Of a stretch of 64,000 bases of DNA, positions 54,779-64,000 are shown piece by piece; positions within the stretch are counted from its first letter, which is position 1; every line of letters begins with the position of its first letter. Below the pieces are notes generated by a model. The model was given only the letters and a program-made list of their open reading frames with translations. It was not told the origin of the DNA and searched no databases. The stretch covers positions 310,001-374,000 of the forward strand of contig SPDT01000009.1 in the NCBI GenBank assembly GCA_008477525.1, written 5' to 3'. Position numbers and translations under genes: made by a program. Origin of the DNA: Hypomyces perniciosus (Eukaryota > Ascomycota > Sordariomycetes > Hypocreales > Hypocreaceae).

Positions 54779-55102
54779 TTAACATTCTTTCTTCCCTCTG
54801 TCAAAACTTACGCGCCACTTCACATTACAATGCATGCCATTTGGACCGGTTCCGAAACGAATTTCAGAAGTGCATTGTCGAGCAACTAATATGTAGCATG
54901 CGCTGTCGCGGTGGTGACGAAGCCTATTAAGGTGTAACGTAATATCGCCAAAATCGGCAATAGATTCAAGATCGGGTATGGAATAATTTCCTTTGAAACA
55001 AACGACGTTCGTCGTTGCATGGGTGTAGATTTCGTGGGGAAGCTCATTCTTCAGGACCGAAGTTGTGATCAATCTCTCACAGTATGAAAAGGCTGTGTAC
55101 AT
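54779..55102 (-). CDS. Hypothetical ORF, maybe part of the same gene
   Basis: A 107-codon frame: CERLITTSVLKNELPHEIYT, HATTNVVCFKGNYSIPDLES, IADFGDITLHLNRLRHH, CYILVARQCTSEIRFGTGPN, HCNVKWRVSF. It is coding-like and ends in KKEC. It may be a 5' exon of the broken gene at 53923-54560, though the intervening frames are disrupted. A B-element fragment (55144-55240) lies just upstream. Confidence 0.35.
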   Translation of the reverse strand: MYTAFSYCERLITTSVLKNELPHEIYTHATTNVVCFKGNYSIPDLESIADFGDITLHLNRLRHHRDSACYILVARQCTSEIRFGTGPNGMHCNVKWRVSFDRGKKEC

Positions 55103-55143
55103 AGAACCAAGGATGAGCTAGAATCGCAGTTTGCAACGAGTTT

Positions 55144-55240
55144 ATACAGTAGCGGCCGAAACCAGTGTCCGCCATTTGTGTCTTTAGAAACTCTCTGGGC
55201 ACGGACCAGACTGCTGCCTGCTGTAGCCACTACTATGTAA
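55144..55240 (+). mobile_element. B-type element fragment
   Basis: TA-CAGTAGCGGCCGAAACCAGT, GTCCGCCATTTGTG, TTTAGAAACTCTCTGGGCAC and TGTAGCCACTACTAT match the first ~100 bp of the B element. The rest is missing. Confidence 0.65.
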
Positions 55241-55340
55241 ATACCAGGAAATAAAGTACATAGAACAACTCGCTCTCCCGCCCTGAGATGCCACATCAAC
55301 ACTACCGACAAGTTTCTTAGATCACCAAAACATTTCGTCT

Positions 55341-57330
55341 ATGCACATGATCCTCCCTGCTGTTGCGTTGCGGCTCGCCGCGCAAGTAGCTATTGCTGCT
55401 GGCCTATTTGGCCTGGCGTTGAATTTTTGAGTTCGTGTCACGAACTAACCCAAGGCCTAAATATCGAGAATGCCACTACAAATCTAGTTCAATATGTGCC
55501 CAACGCCACTATGTAACATATCCTTCCCGGACAATGTATGTATATATATACACTTACGTATTCTATTCATCTTGATCGTTAACGACATTTTGTAGGATCT
55601 TACATGCTACAGATCATACCAAGTAGTCACGACAGATGTATGCAGGGTCGCGCTCTATGTAGAGACCTCTCTCTCCAGTGGCATCCATCTTGAGGCTTGG
55701 CTGCTTTGAAATTGGACAGGAAGATTTTTAAGCACCGGCAATGGAGGATTATCTGGATGTAAGCTGTATAGGTTTTGTTCCCCCTTCCTGTTCTGATAGA
55801 ACGCGCATAGGTATTCAATACGAGGACATGAACTATGGAACGGTAGGATCAACTCCCAACGCCTCCTATCCTACACTTACGTATCCACAAAGCTTAGGCT
55901 TCGCCACCGTTGGTACGAACAATGGTCACAATGGAACTTCAGCACATGCCTTTCTTAACAACCCCAATATCCTCGAGGGTGAGTAATATACATAATTAAT
56001 CTCTGCTACCAAAATAACACAGTGCTTAACGAGTTGGCACTCAGACTATGCATACCGATCGTAAATCGCATACTCTCAACACCAATATCTATCGATACTG
56101 AACGCAGCAGGGTTCACACAGGCGCCTTGGTGGGGAAAGCTATGACCATAATTTCACAAAGTCGTACTACATAGGCTGCTCGACTGGCGGTCGCCAGGGC
56201 TTTCAATCCGCTCAGATGTTCCCTGATGATTTTGACGGAATTGTCGCAGGCTCTCCAACTCTCGCTTTCACCCAGCTAACCGCGTGGGCAGGATGGCTTG
56301 GCCTGTTAACCGGCTATAACGTCACAGATCCGGGATTCGTTTCGCCAGGCCTCTGGAAGACTATCCACCACGAAACTTTGAAGCAATGCGACGGTCTGGG
56401 CAACGCAATCGATGGGTTTGTGGAGCACACCTTTTGTGATCCAAGACTTTCGCTAAATTACAGTTTCAGAATTATCGAGAATCCTGACTTGTGTTATCCC
56501 AACTTGGATAATCTTCGATGCCAGCATCCATCAGCCTCCAACGCCTCCAATTGCCTTAAAGAGGAACATGTGCGCCGTGCTCGTGGAGTGTTTAACCTTT
56601 TAGTTATCCGAACGGCTCCCTCATCTTCCCTCGAATGCAACCAGGGAGTGAGCTACATTCATCATCCACCTTCTACAGTGGCATGCCCTCTCCATATGTT
56701 TACGTATGTACTACGACACGCCAAACACTAACATCAAACATTGAGCTAAACTCCCTGAATCGCTATGAATGGTTTCGCTTTGCTCTGTACAGGAACCCAT
56801 CGTGGAACCCTGCTACTCTTACATTAGGGGATGTGACTTTTGCTCAGGAGCTGAACCCCTTCGAGGTTAACACTTGGAACGGCAACCTCAGCAACTTTGG
56901 AGATTCTGGAGGGAAACTGTTGCACTACCACGGTCTGCAAGACCACCTGATCTCATCAGAGAACTCGGCACGTTACTATAATTTAGTCGGAGAGAGAATG
57001 GCTCGCAAACACACCGAACTCGACAACTTCTATAGATATTTCCGCATCTCTGGAATGGAACACTACCGAAAAGGTCCTGGTGCATGGATGATAGGGCAAT
57101 CGACCGCAGGCAGCACGACTTCCGACGCGGAAAGCAACGTGCTGATGACGATGGTGTGTTGGGTAGAAGATGGCTTGGCTCCAGAAACCGTCAAAGGGGT
57201 GAAATACCGAAACGACAACGCAAAGGATGAGGTAGCTCTCTCTAGAAAGCATTGCAGATACCCTGCTCACAATTGGTATGTAGGACCTGGGCTTCCAGGC
57301 GACGAAAAGGCTTGGGCTTGTATCTACTGA
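55341..57330 (+). pseudogene. Tannase/feruloyl-esterase family pseudogene
   Basis: Pieces in order: signal-like MHMILPAVALRLAAQVAIAA; CHELTQGLNIENATTNLVQY after a frameshift; CYRSYQVVTTDVCRVALYVE; FLSTGNGGLSGC; YEDMNYGT and SLGFATVGTNNGHNGTS; VHTGALVGKAM then a deletion; NFTKSYYIGCSTGGRQGFQS with the nucleophile Ser; FPDDFDGIVAGSP; after another frameshift near 56600, YPNGSLIFPRMQPGSELHSS; YHGLQDHLISSENSARYYNL with Asp; and FRISGMEHYRKGPGAW with His. Family members are secreted ester hydrolases of plant phenolics. The conserved Cys after the catalytic His is Tyr here. At least three frameshifts plus the deletion make it non-functional. Confidence 0.85.
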
Positions 57331-57839
57331 GAACAGTGAATACGATCGTCGTATACTGTATTAAATCGAGAGCTTCTAGGGACTAGCATTCCACAGAAGA
57401 ATATCCCAAAGTATCCATGGGCTAGAGCACCTTCAGTTTTACTTGATTAGTTTCAATAATTCCGGGATCTTAACAAGTTATTGATGCATAAAGGGGACTG
57501 GTGTTTGCCTAACTTAATCATAAGTCTACTACCAATAAACCATTCAAGCTGACGAGCGACCCAGGCTCCTCTCCATCCCTAACGCGGGTATCAACCAGCC
57601 GCTCACTTCAGGCCATTATTACAACACTTCCTCCAAGCCACTTCTGCTAAGTCACTTCACTAGGTGGGTATGCATAGACACCGTACCTTAGAGTAAGATT
57701 AGCTTGTCCTACGGCGCTGAGGCCGCCAATCCCGTTAGGGCAAGAGGACATGCTATGCTAGGTCTAGAGTAAATACATAAGAAAACGGCGGATTATCGGC
57801 TCGGCTTCGTTGGTCTATAAATGCCGCATTATCCCTCAT
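57331..57839. other. No gene supported
   Basis: 3' of the tannase relic and before the LINE tail. No motif recognised. Confidence 0.3.
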
Positions 57840-59722
57840 CTATCCTCCTCTTTCCTATATAGCATTTTATCGCCTCAGAGGGCACCCATTAATATCCAGC
57901 TTCGTGCTCGTCAGCGAGACACAAGAGCGCAGCCAATCCGCCGCAAAAATCACAGAAGTATTAGGCTTGCGCCTGTCCTAGCTTTCCTGGCTAGGAGGCC
58001 GGTTTCTCCCGCTATAGCCTCGCGGCTATAGGGGGAGGAGTGGGAATTAGAAGGAGAAGTAAAGGTTCAGAGAAAATGTCAGTAACAAAGGAAAAGAAAA
58101 GATTAGGATGCCAAGACCTGACTTTTAGTGTCGTGGGCAGATCCGCGCAAAGAATTGCGAGGATTTGATGAGTTCGATGAACTTGTGGTGTTCTGTCCCT
58201 CTGGCTAGGGAGATCGCCACACGCGATGAGGGAGTCAGCCTCATTCGTCGTGTCAGGCTGATCCTCCTGCAGAAGAATGGGTGCTCTGGGGATTTCTGTT
58301 TGCTACAAGAGCACTCTTTCTGGGAATTGTCATGCTGGAATCGGGTGTGATAGTCGGCGAAGTCCCCGTGCCGGGATCGCGCGGCTAGTAAGTGGTGGAG
58401 TTCTGTTCTGGGGATGTATAGCGTTCGAAGGGTCTGTATTGAGAGGACATTGCCTGGTTCCACCAGGCAGAGAACGCCATTCTGCTTCTAGCCTTACTAC
58501 TGCGCCGTAGGAATGCTAGGGTGGGTTGTGAGTTGATGGGTTCAGGGAGAGTGCACCCAGTCTTAGCTAACTGGTCTGCTGTCTCGTTCCCTGATATCCC
58601 TTGGTGTCCGTGGTACCACCGTACTGAAACGCCTTCTAGATGGTGAGAAGCAAGTCGTTGGAATTCAATAAAGACTTCTTGTGAGGATTCAGATGAGGTC
58701 CCAGTCAGGCAGTGGATTGCCGCAGTATTGTCGAAGTAGACAGTGATGTGTTTAGGGTCGTTAGTCGCTAGAGCTGCCTTCAGTCCCGCGAGGGCACCTT
58801 GTGCCTCTGCTTCAAAGACCTCTGCTGGACCGAGTCTTCCACATCCGTTCGTTATTTCGGTTGTACCTTGTCGTACTGAGAAGCCGAAGCCAGTGGCTCC
58901 AGAGGGTATTTGGGACCCGTCTGAATACACTACTATCTCAGTCTCAGGGAGCAGTCCTAGCCAGTTGTTGAACTCTATCGCCGCCTCAGCCTTAGTGCCT
59001 GCGTAAGGGGCTAGGGGCTGTGACGGCTTTGGGAGAAGTAGGGGTCTGGGGCATAGGCTAGTGAGCAGTGCTGTCTGTTGGAGCCGGGTCTGTTTCAATG
59101 TTCGGCTGTGAGGGTTCCGGGGGCAAGGGATCGTGCTATCAGGGTGTGGGCGCTGTTGAGAGCAAGGAGACTTGTCGCGTCTGTGGGAGTCTAGAATCTG
59201 TTGGATAGGGGGAATCCCGCTTTCTCTGTGGAGGGCGGGGGTCAGTGTTGTTTTCCATACTGGGAGGATAGCCCTGATAGCAGTCATGAGGACGGGTCTC
59301 AGTCGTTCCAGTAGGTGTTGTATGCCCCGTATATCTGGGCCTTGATACCAGACTTCTGCGTCATAGCAGGGGACAGGTTCCACGCAGGCACGCACTGCTT
59401 GCCTGACTAGGTGTGGTGGGGCGCCCCGGACTGTAGTTGAGATGCCCCGGAGGGTATTTGTAACAGCCAGGGCTTTGATTGCCCATTTCTCGACGTGGAT
59501 CCTGAAGCTGAGCTTGCGGTCGAGCCAGACTCCTAGCCGTCTCATCCCTGTTGGGGCTATCTTGCAGGTGTTTCCGTGGCGCACTTCGGGGTTGTTCTTC
59601 TCTCTGTGTCGGGAGAAGTGCATGATCTCTGTTTTCTCAGGGTCGAATGAGACACCGTTCTCTCTGCCCCATTGCCCCAGCTTCAGGACCGCTTTTGTGG
59701 CTTGTTTCGCAGTAGTTTCTAG
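57840..59722 (-). mobile_element. 5'-truncated Tad-like LINE (copy a)
   Basis: Minus frames: KAVLKLGQWGRENGVSFDPE and KTEIMHFSRHRE (end of RT), LGVWLDRKLSFRIHVEKWA, an RNase H domain with VVYSDGSQIPSGATGFGFSV, EAEAQGALAGL, ITVYFDNTAAIHCL and HGHQGISGNETADQLAKTG, then after a frameshift near 58430 the C-terminal knuckle CSCSKQKSPEHPFFCRR. An untranslated tail reaches ~57840 and recurs at 33480-33720. The RT catalytic part is missing. Longest single frame 58385-59623. Confidence 0.85.
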
Positions 59723-59754
59723 TTAATTTTGGCTGGATTGTTTGACTTGAAATC

Positions 59755-61669
59755 AGAGTGACAGGGTTTTTTTTTTTCATTATTTACGACCACTCTGTAT
59801 CTAGTTACAACAGCCTCGTCTGGGCAACAGGTCGGTAGGAGCCAGGGGTTTAGACCCTGTTCGCTACGTTTCGCTGGACAAAGGAAATTTTATGTGTGTT
59901 CTCAATCTATGTTTTGCAGAGGGGGGCCGTACGGGTTCACCTCCTCCACCAGTTTCTGGAAAGCCTCGCTTCCCTTGGGTCCTAGTAGGTATGTAACTGG
60001 TCTCTCGCCTCTAGGCGTTTCGGGGAGGAAGCTCCTCGTCATGCGGCATTCGGCAAAGTGCCCTGGCTCCCTGGGGGATCCGCATCTGCAGTGGGATTGT
60101 GTGTCGTGGCCAAACCGGTCGTGGTAGCTTTGGAAGTCTCCATGACCAGACCTCTCTGCTAGCAGCCTGTGTAGGATGGGTCGGGGGAGTTTTAGTTCCG
60201 GGGGATTCGACGGTGCTCCTAGGTCCCACGGTTGGTAGCTTTCCGGGGCGTTTGCCTCCCAGTATTTCTCTTGGAGAGTGGCTCTTTCCGCTTTTGCCCA
60301 GCGTTTGATGTGTGCTAGAGTGCTCCAGCTCTGGGGAGGGGGGTCGAGAGCTGTCCCTTCTTTCGCCAGCTCGTCCGCCATTTCATTGTCTCGTATGTCC
60401 TTGTGGTCTGGTACCCAGGACACGAACACCTTGCAGGGGTGTATTTCTTCGGCTATGCGTTGGAACCGCATGAATTCTCCTTGTGACGAGGCTGGGACTT
60501 CGCTCTGTAGGCCTTTGACTACTGACGCGTTGTCAAGAAAGACGTGTATTTCGCTAATTCTGGGGTCGTTCCTTACGAGTCCGGCTGCTGTTCTGATCGC
60601 CTTGGCAGCCCCCACGGCTTCTGCGTCGTAGACCTCTGCGTTGGCGAGTGGCCCGCAGTCCTTGTGGACTTTGGCTCTGTAGTATACTGCTGCTCCCCAT
60701 CCTGTTTTCCCGTTGAGTTGGGAGCCGTCTGAGTAGGCCGCGATTGCCGAGGTTGGCATCGAGTCTATCAGTTCAAGGTGCTTTCGCGTGGCCATCTCCT
60801 TCCCGAGTGTCTCAAAGCTCGGGCCGGCTCTGACGAAGCGGGGCTTATGGGCGAAGAGAGTAGGTCGGATGGTCCTGCCGACAAGTCTGGCTGTCCTCTG
60901 CTGACGTGTCGCGGGAAGCTGGACGGTCGGTCTGTCAATCCTGTCGGCCAGCGGATGGGAACGGTCCAGACCCGCAAGTCGGGCGGAGTTTCTCAGTCTC
61001 GCCTGAGCGAGCACTGTGAGTGCGGGCGGGATGCCGGACTCTCTGTGAAGCACCGGGACGGGGGTGGTCTTCCAGACTGGGAGGACGGCGCGGGCTGCAG
61101 TCTTGAAGGCTTTGTCTAGTTTTGCTGCGAGGTTGTTGACGCCTGTGCTCACTATCCTGCCTGGGTTGTTCCTGGATTCTCTCTCCAAGCCGGGCCACCA
61201 TGCCTCCATGCCGTATAGGGCGACTGGCAGTACGCAGGCCTTGGCCGCCATGGCCACTGCATTAGGGGGAACCCTTCCTGGTTTTGTTGAGGCTCTTGAG
61301 GAAATTGGCCGTCTTCAGGGCCTTGGCTGCCTGGGTTTCCACGTGTGCTTTGAACGACAGCTTGGGGTCAAGGACGACGCCGAGCCATCTTATGCGTGGG
61401 CTGGGGTCGATCCGTCTTCCCTCTAGTGTGACTTCGTGGTGGGATCAGGTCCGCGTCTCCTATGAAAGTGAAGGAGTTCGGCTTTGTCTGGAGCGAAGGA
61501 GATTGCGTTTTCCTGACCCCAGCGGACTGCCCGGTCCACCTCGTTTTGTAGCATCACCGAGGTGTAGCCCGTGTGAGGGCCTGTGGCCAGGAACGCGACG
61601 TCGTCTGCGTAGCCAAAGCGTTTGTTGCTGGCCCATCCTGTTCCTAGGAGCGGGGCGAGAGTGACAGGG
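59755..61669 (-). mobile_element. 5'-truncated Tad-like LINE (copy b) with 12-bp target duplication
   Basis: AGAGTGACAGGG occurs at 59755-59766 and at 61658-61669. Between them the element ends (minus strand) in A11 (59767-59777) and is truncated just before the RT catalytic motif YADD (61600-61611, FGYADDVAFLATG). Downstream are LHFHRRR, IRWLGVVLDPKLSFKAHVET, then one long frame 59902-61257 (451 codons) with SDGSQLNGKTGWG, DAEAVGA, VFLDNASVV (RNase H) and CRCGSPREPGHFAECR (knuckle). Two frameshifts precede the long frame. The insertion is readable end to end, so it is relatively recent. Confidence 0.9.
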
Positions 61670-62625
61670 TGGACGTAGTATTGTGGATTTTGAATAATTG
61701 AAATCGGATCGGATTCAACTTTGTGCTCTTGAGCTGTGGTTTCAATATCAGTTGGGCAAGACTTGTAACATTAGCTGATGGCTATTACTGAATGTACATA
61801 AACAGTCTTGGCTTGAGAGCAATGAAGCGTAGAACCCTGCCACGAAACTTGGTGTAGCAGACCAGAAGAAGATACCATCTACACATGATAGCAACATTTT
61901 AGACGCTCAATTCGTCCTTCATATATTACTTCCCTTTATTAACTGCACCAAAAGCTTCACGCTAAGTGTTGTTATCCTTGGGCTGTTTCTGGCTAAGCTC
62001 AGCATTCAAGTGCCCTGAAGCACTCCCTGTTTGCGTTCAAATCATAAAGAGTGAGTGAAAAGAGTCCAACCCGGCTTGAACTCTACAGACTATTAAACCA
62101 CTCAGCTAGCACGCCAAGATGCTATTCCAGGCTTACTTATTTCTCTATTTGACAACGAGGCCAAGGCCCTCTTTGCGCGGCTCAGATCACACACATCCCA
62201 GCCATCACTTACATGAAGTCGGCACACGAGCTCCGCACCCAAGGGCAGAGAACATATATTCCGAGGTGGTGGTCCGCTTGCCGTGCTATACCGGGCTCTA
62301 TGATAGATGTTGAGGCAAAAAGACACCCTAGGTGTGATTGGAATGGGGAATCGGACGGCATAATAGGTCGTATCTCCTCCTCCCTGTCAAGACTGTTTGA
62401 GGAAGCACAGTCGATGTTTACCTCCCATGATCACACTCATCAACTTATCTCTACGTATTACCATGTGCTCTCGCTGTAGATGCACATGCTGAATTGTACA
62501 TAATGAAGAATGATAGAGAGCAGGAAAAAGAGGGAAATTATGGAACTCAATGCCCACATGTGTGGCACAATTTCTATTACGCACATTAATACCACGTTGA
62601 GTCGACTAGCAATGACATGTCGTGT
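61670..62625. other. No gene supported
   Basis: Small frames on both strands (62102-62479) have no motif. No repeats recognised. Confidence 0.3.
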
Positions 62626-63510
62626 CTAGTACTCCCGGATAATTGATGAACACCTATCCACCCATACTTTGTCATCACTGTGGAAGACTCTGCCGATAAA
62701 TCTTTCAGGCTTTTTTATCAGTAGCAGCAGCTCCTCGCGGAGGGCGTAGAGTTCTTCCACAGACGAAAGCTTTGATTCGCTGTTTCGTGGGCTATCCCTA
62801 TTATTGCCAACCTGAATCCAGCCTAGTTCACGCAGGACTCGGTTATTGATGCCTTTATGCTCTGTTTCTGTTAATAGCCACGCCGTAGTCACCTTCCAGA
62901 CAGGAGATGACACCTAGAAGTGGAGGCGCTTACCGATTTTTTTTGTCATCTCTGGTATTCGCAGTATTGAGCCGTTGTCTTTATCCCAAGGGAAGGCCAT
63001 AGGCTTTAGAAACCACAGCATCCGCGTCACCATGTTCGCCGCTAGTAGCTCTGGATTCCTTCTCTTTGGTGCACAGCAGAACATGCGCTCATTGGGCTTT
63101 ACATACGGCGTCGCCGACGACGCGCAGAGCGTAAGCACCATCATCAGCATCAAGTCGCAAAGAGGGTCTCCAAGACACTCTTCTAAGCAGTTTCGAGCCG
63201 CCTGATAGTGCCCCAGAACCTGGTGATTACCATTCTCGAAAAGACGGTTTAGTTTCGTAAATCCCTCTTGAACAAGCAGAGGAACATCCCCAAATGGAAC
63301 TTGGCATCCAAAGTCGATCTTGTGCCGTCTCACTTCCTTCTTTGGCGGCCCGTTTGTCGTCTCTCGAGTAGCTTTTAGCGCAGCCCGCTTGAGACTCCGG
63401 GCCTTTCGCGAATCCTTTGCTGTGGCCTGCCCCTTAAGTTGTATCATCCGTCCATTGGCTATTTTCTGGCGACGCCATCTAGGAACCCACCGAATGTTGT
63501 TAGATTGCAT
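62626..63510 (-). CDS. Conserved fungal protein, two exons (272 aa)
   Basis: Exon 1 is 62934-63510 and exon 2 is 62626-62867. The 66-nt intron (GTAAGC…GCTATTAACAG) removes an in-frame TAG at 62914-62916 and joins MTKKI to ETEHKGINNRVLRELGW in phase. The N-terminus is very basic (RWRRQKIANGR; RKARSLKRAALKATRE). Then GDVPLLVQEGFTKLNRLFEN, ARNCLEECLGDPLCDLMLMM, CCAPKRRNPELLAANMVTRM, WFLKPMAFPWDKDNGSILRI, ending FHSDDKVWVDRCSSIIREY. I recall proteins of this type as unannotated ascomycete sequences. The basic N-terminus suggests nucleic-acid or nuclear association; no enzymatic motif. Confidence 0.65.
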
Positions 63511-64000
63511 AGCAGCTGCAATGCCGTCGGTTCACTAGGGCTTTGTATCAGACTGCGAACTTGTGTGTTAAATCACAGCTTACATTGGAATAGACCATAT
63601 TCTGTGTATCAGCGCAGATGTTGCAGTGTTTGGCGAGTGTGACAATATTTTACAGGTTTACAGTAGTTATATGTCTTGGGCAAAATCTCATTTTCTCAAT
63701 ATGGATGGTCCTACCAAGCAAGGAGACGTAGCTTTCACCTTCACATATCAACTACTCAAAAATGGCTTTGACTCTTCTGTAAGCCCGTTCATCCAGCTTA
63801 TGCTGATTCTTAATGGATCCTCAAGCTGCTGCGGAGCCTGAGCAGGTGAGGGGCTTGAAAGCACATCTCAGAATACATTGCCTCCAACGCAAGGGGTCCT
63901 CATAGCCCTGTCACAGTGTGGTACATGCGTAATCACACAAGAGGAGATGAGCACACTAGTCGAATGTAGATCCAGATCAAACGCCTCTTCATTTCTACTA
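63511..64000. other. Window end; possible exon
   Basis: A plus frame at 63626-63841 (YSSYMSWAKSHFLNMDGPTK, AFTFTYQLLKNGFDSSVSPF) looks coding-like but has no clear start and no recognised family. Nothing else seen. Confidence 0.25.

Noticed and set aside
58743..61664. Plus-strand frames over the LINEs (for example 58743-59006, 61064-61664)
   Set aside because: They are antisense shadows of the minus-strand reverse transcriptase/RNase H coding sequence.
62914..62933. A 20-nt GTAAGC…TTCTAG unit as a mini-intron
   Set aside because: Too short for a fungal spliceosomal intron, and its removal shifts the frame to an early stop; the 66-nt intron 62868-62933 gives a continuous protein.
1..64000. 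A Starship-type giant mobile element (patatin and FunK1 cargo genes are compatible)
   Set aside because: No DUF3435 tyrosine-recombinase captain or recognisable element edge is visible; gene content alone is not evidence.
1..64000. tRNA, rRNA, riboswitch or CRISPR features
   Set aside because: Reading both strands showed no cloverleaf with a TTCGANNC arm, no rRNA stretch and no regularly spaced repeats; a covariance-model scan would be decisive.

Overview
This window looks like a transposon-rich, gene-poor stretch of a filamentous ascomycete nuclear genome. I would guess Eurotiomycetes (Aspergillus/Penicillium-like or Onygenales), but the order is inference. Four things support a fungus: short introns of about 45-75 nt with GTAAGT/GTGAGT donors and CTAAC-type branch points; fungus-specific families (FunK1-type kinase, CENP-C/Mif2, RING-patatin phospholipase, tannase/feruloyl esterase); Tad-like LINEs and Ty1/Copia relics; and many short non-autonomous elements flanked by TA dinucleotides. 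I saw no tRNA, rRNA or CRISPR array.

Layout. 0-9 kb: the 3' end of an unknown gene, a dispersed repeat, a spliced unknown gene (minus), an intact 780-aa FunK1 kinase with one intron (plus), a FunK1 relic (minus) and a small spliced cysteine-rich gene (minus). 9-15 kb: no convincing intact gene, a mosaic of decayed repeats and a Copia relic. 15-17.4 kb: a three-exon CENP-C/Mif2-like gene (minus) abutting a broken OrsD/DUF3505-like relic. 17.8-25.5 kb: a second Copia relic, a small zinc-binding ORF, a spliced secreted cysteine-rich protein, a roughly 2-kb interval bounded by inverted repeats that carries a beta-trefoil-like ORF, and a 171-aa orphan-family gene with a TATA box. 28-30 kb: a nest of short inverted-repeat elements, one inserted inside another. 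30.9-31.9 kb: a wrecked membrane-protein gene. 33-36 kb: LINE ends. 36.4-39.6 kb: a six-exon RING/patatin phospholipase (minus). 40.7-43.4 kb: a second orphan-family gene, a 505-bp short transposon with TA duplication, and a three-exon RING protein with SUMO-interaction-like motifs. 47.7-48.6 kb: a 5'-truncated LINE with a 13-bp target duplication. 49.8-51.3 kb: an intact class-III aminotransferase. 51.4-55 kb: short transposons and small or decayed genes. 55.3-57.3 kb: a tannase pseudogene. 57.8-61.7 kb: two LINE copies, one with a 12-bp target duplication. 62.6-63.5 kb: a two-exon conserved gene.

The genes do not form an obvious pathway or operon-like cluster. Intact genes sit next to pseudogenes of enzyme and membrane-protein families, and LINEs, Copia fragments and short inverted-repeat elements have inserted repeatedly. 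This is the pattern expected of a fungal accessory compartment. The most informative items are splice models that join apparently broken reading frames into coherent proteins (CENP-C, patatin, RING/SIM protein, secreted protein, 272-aa gene) and insertion footprints that can be read directly (the nested element with its uninterrupted relative, and two LINE target duplications).
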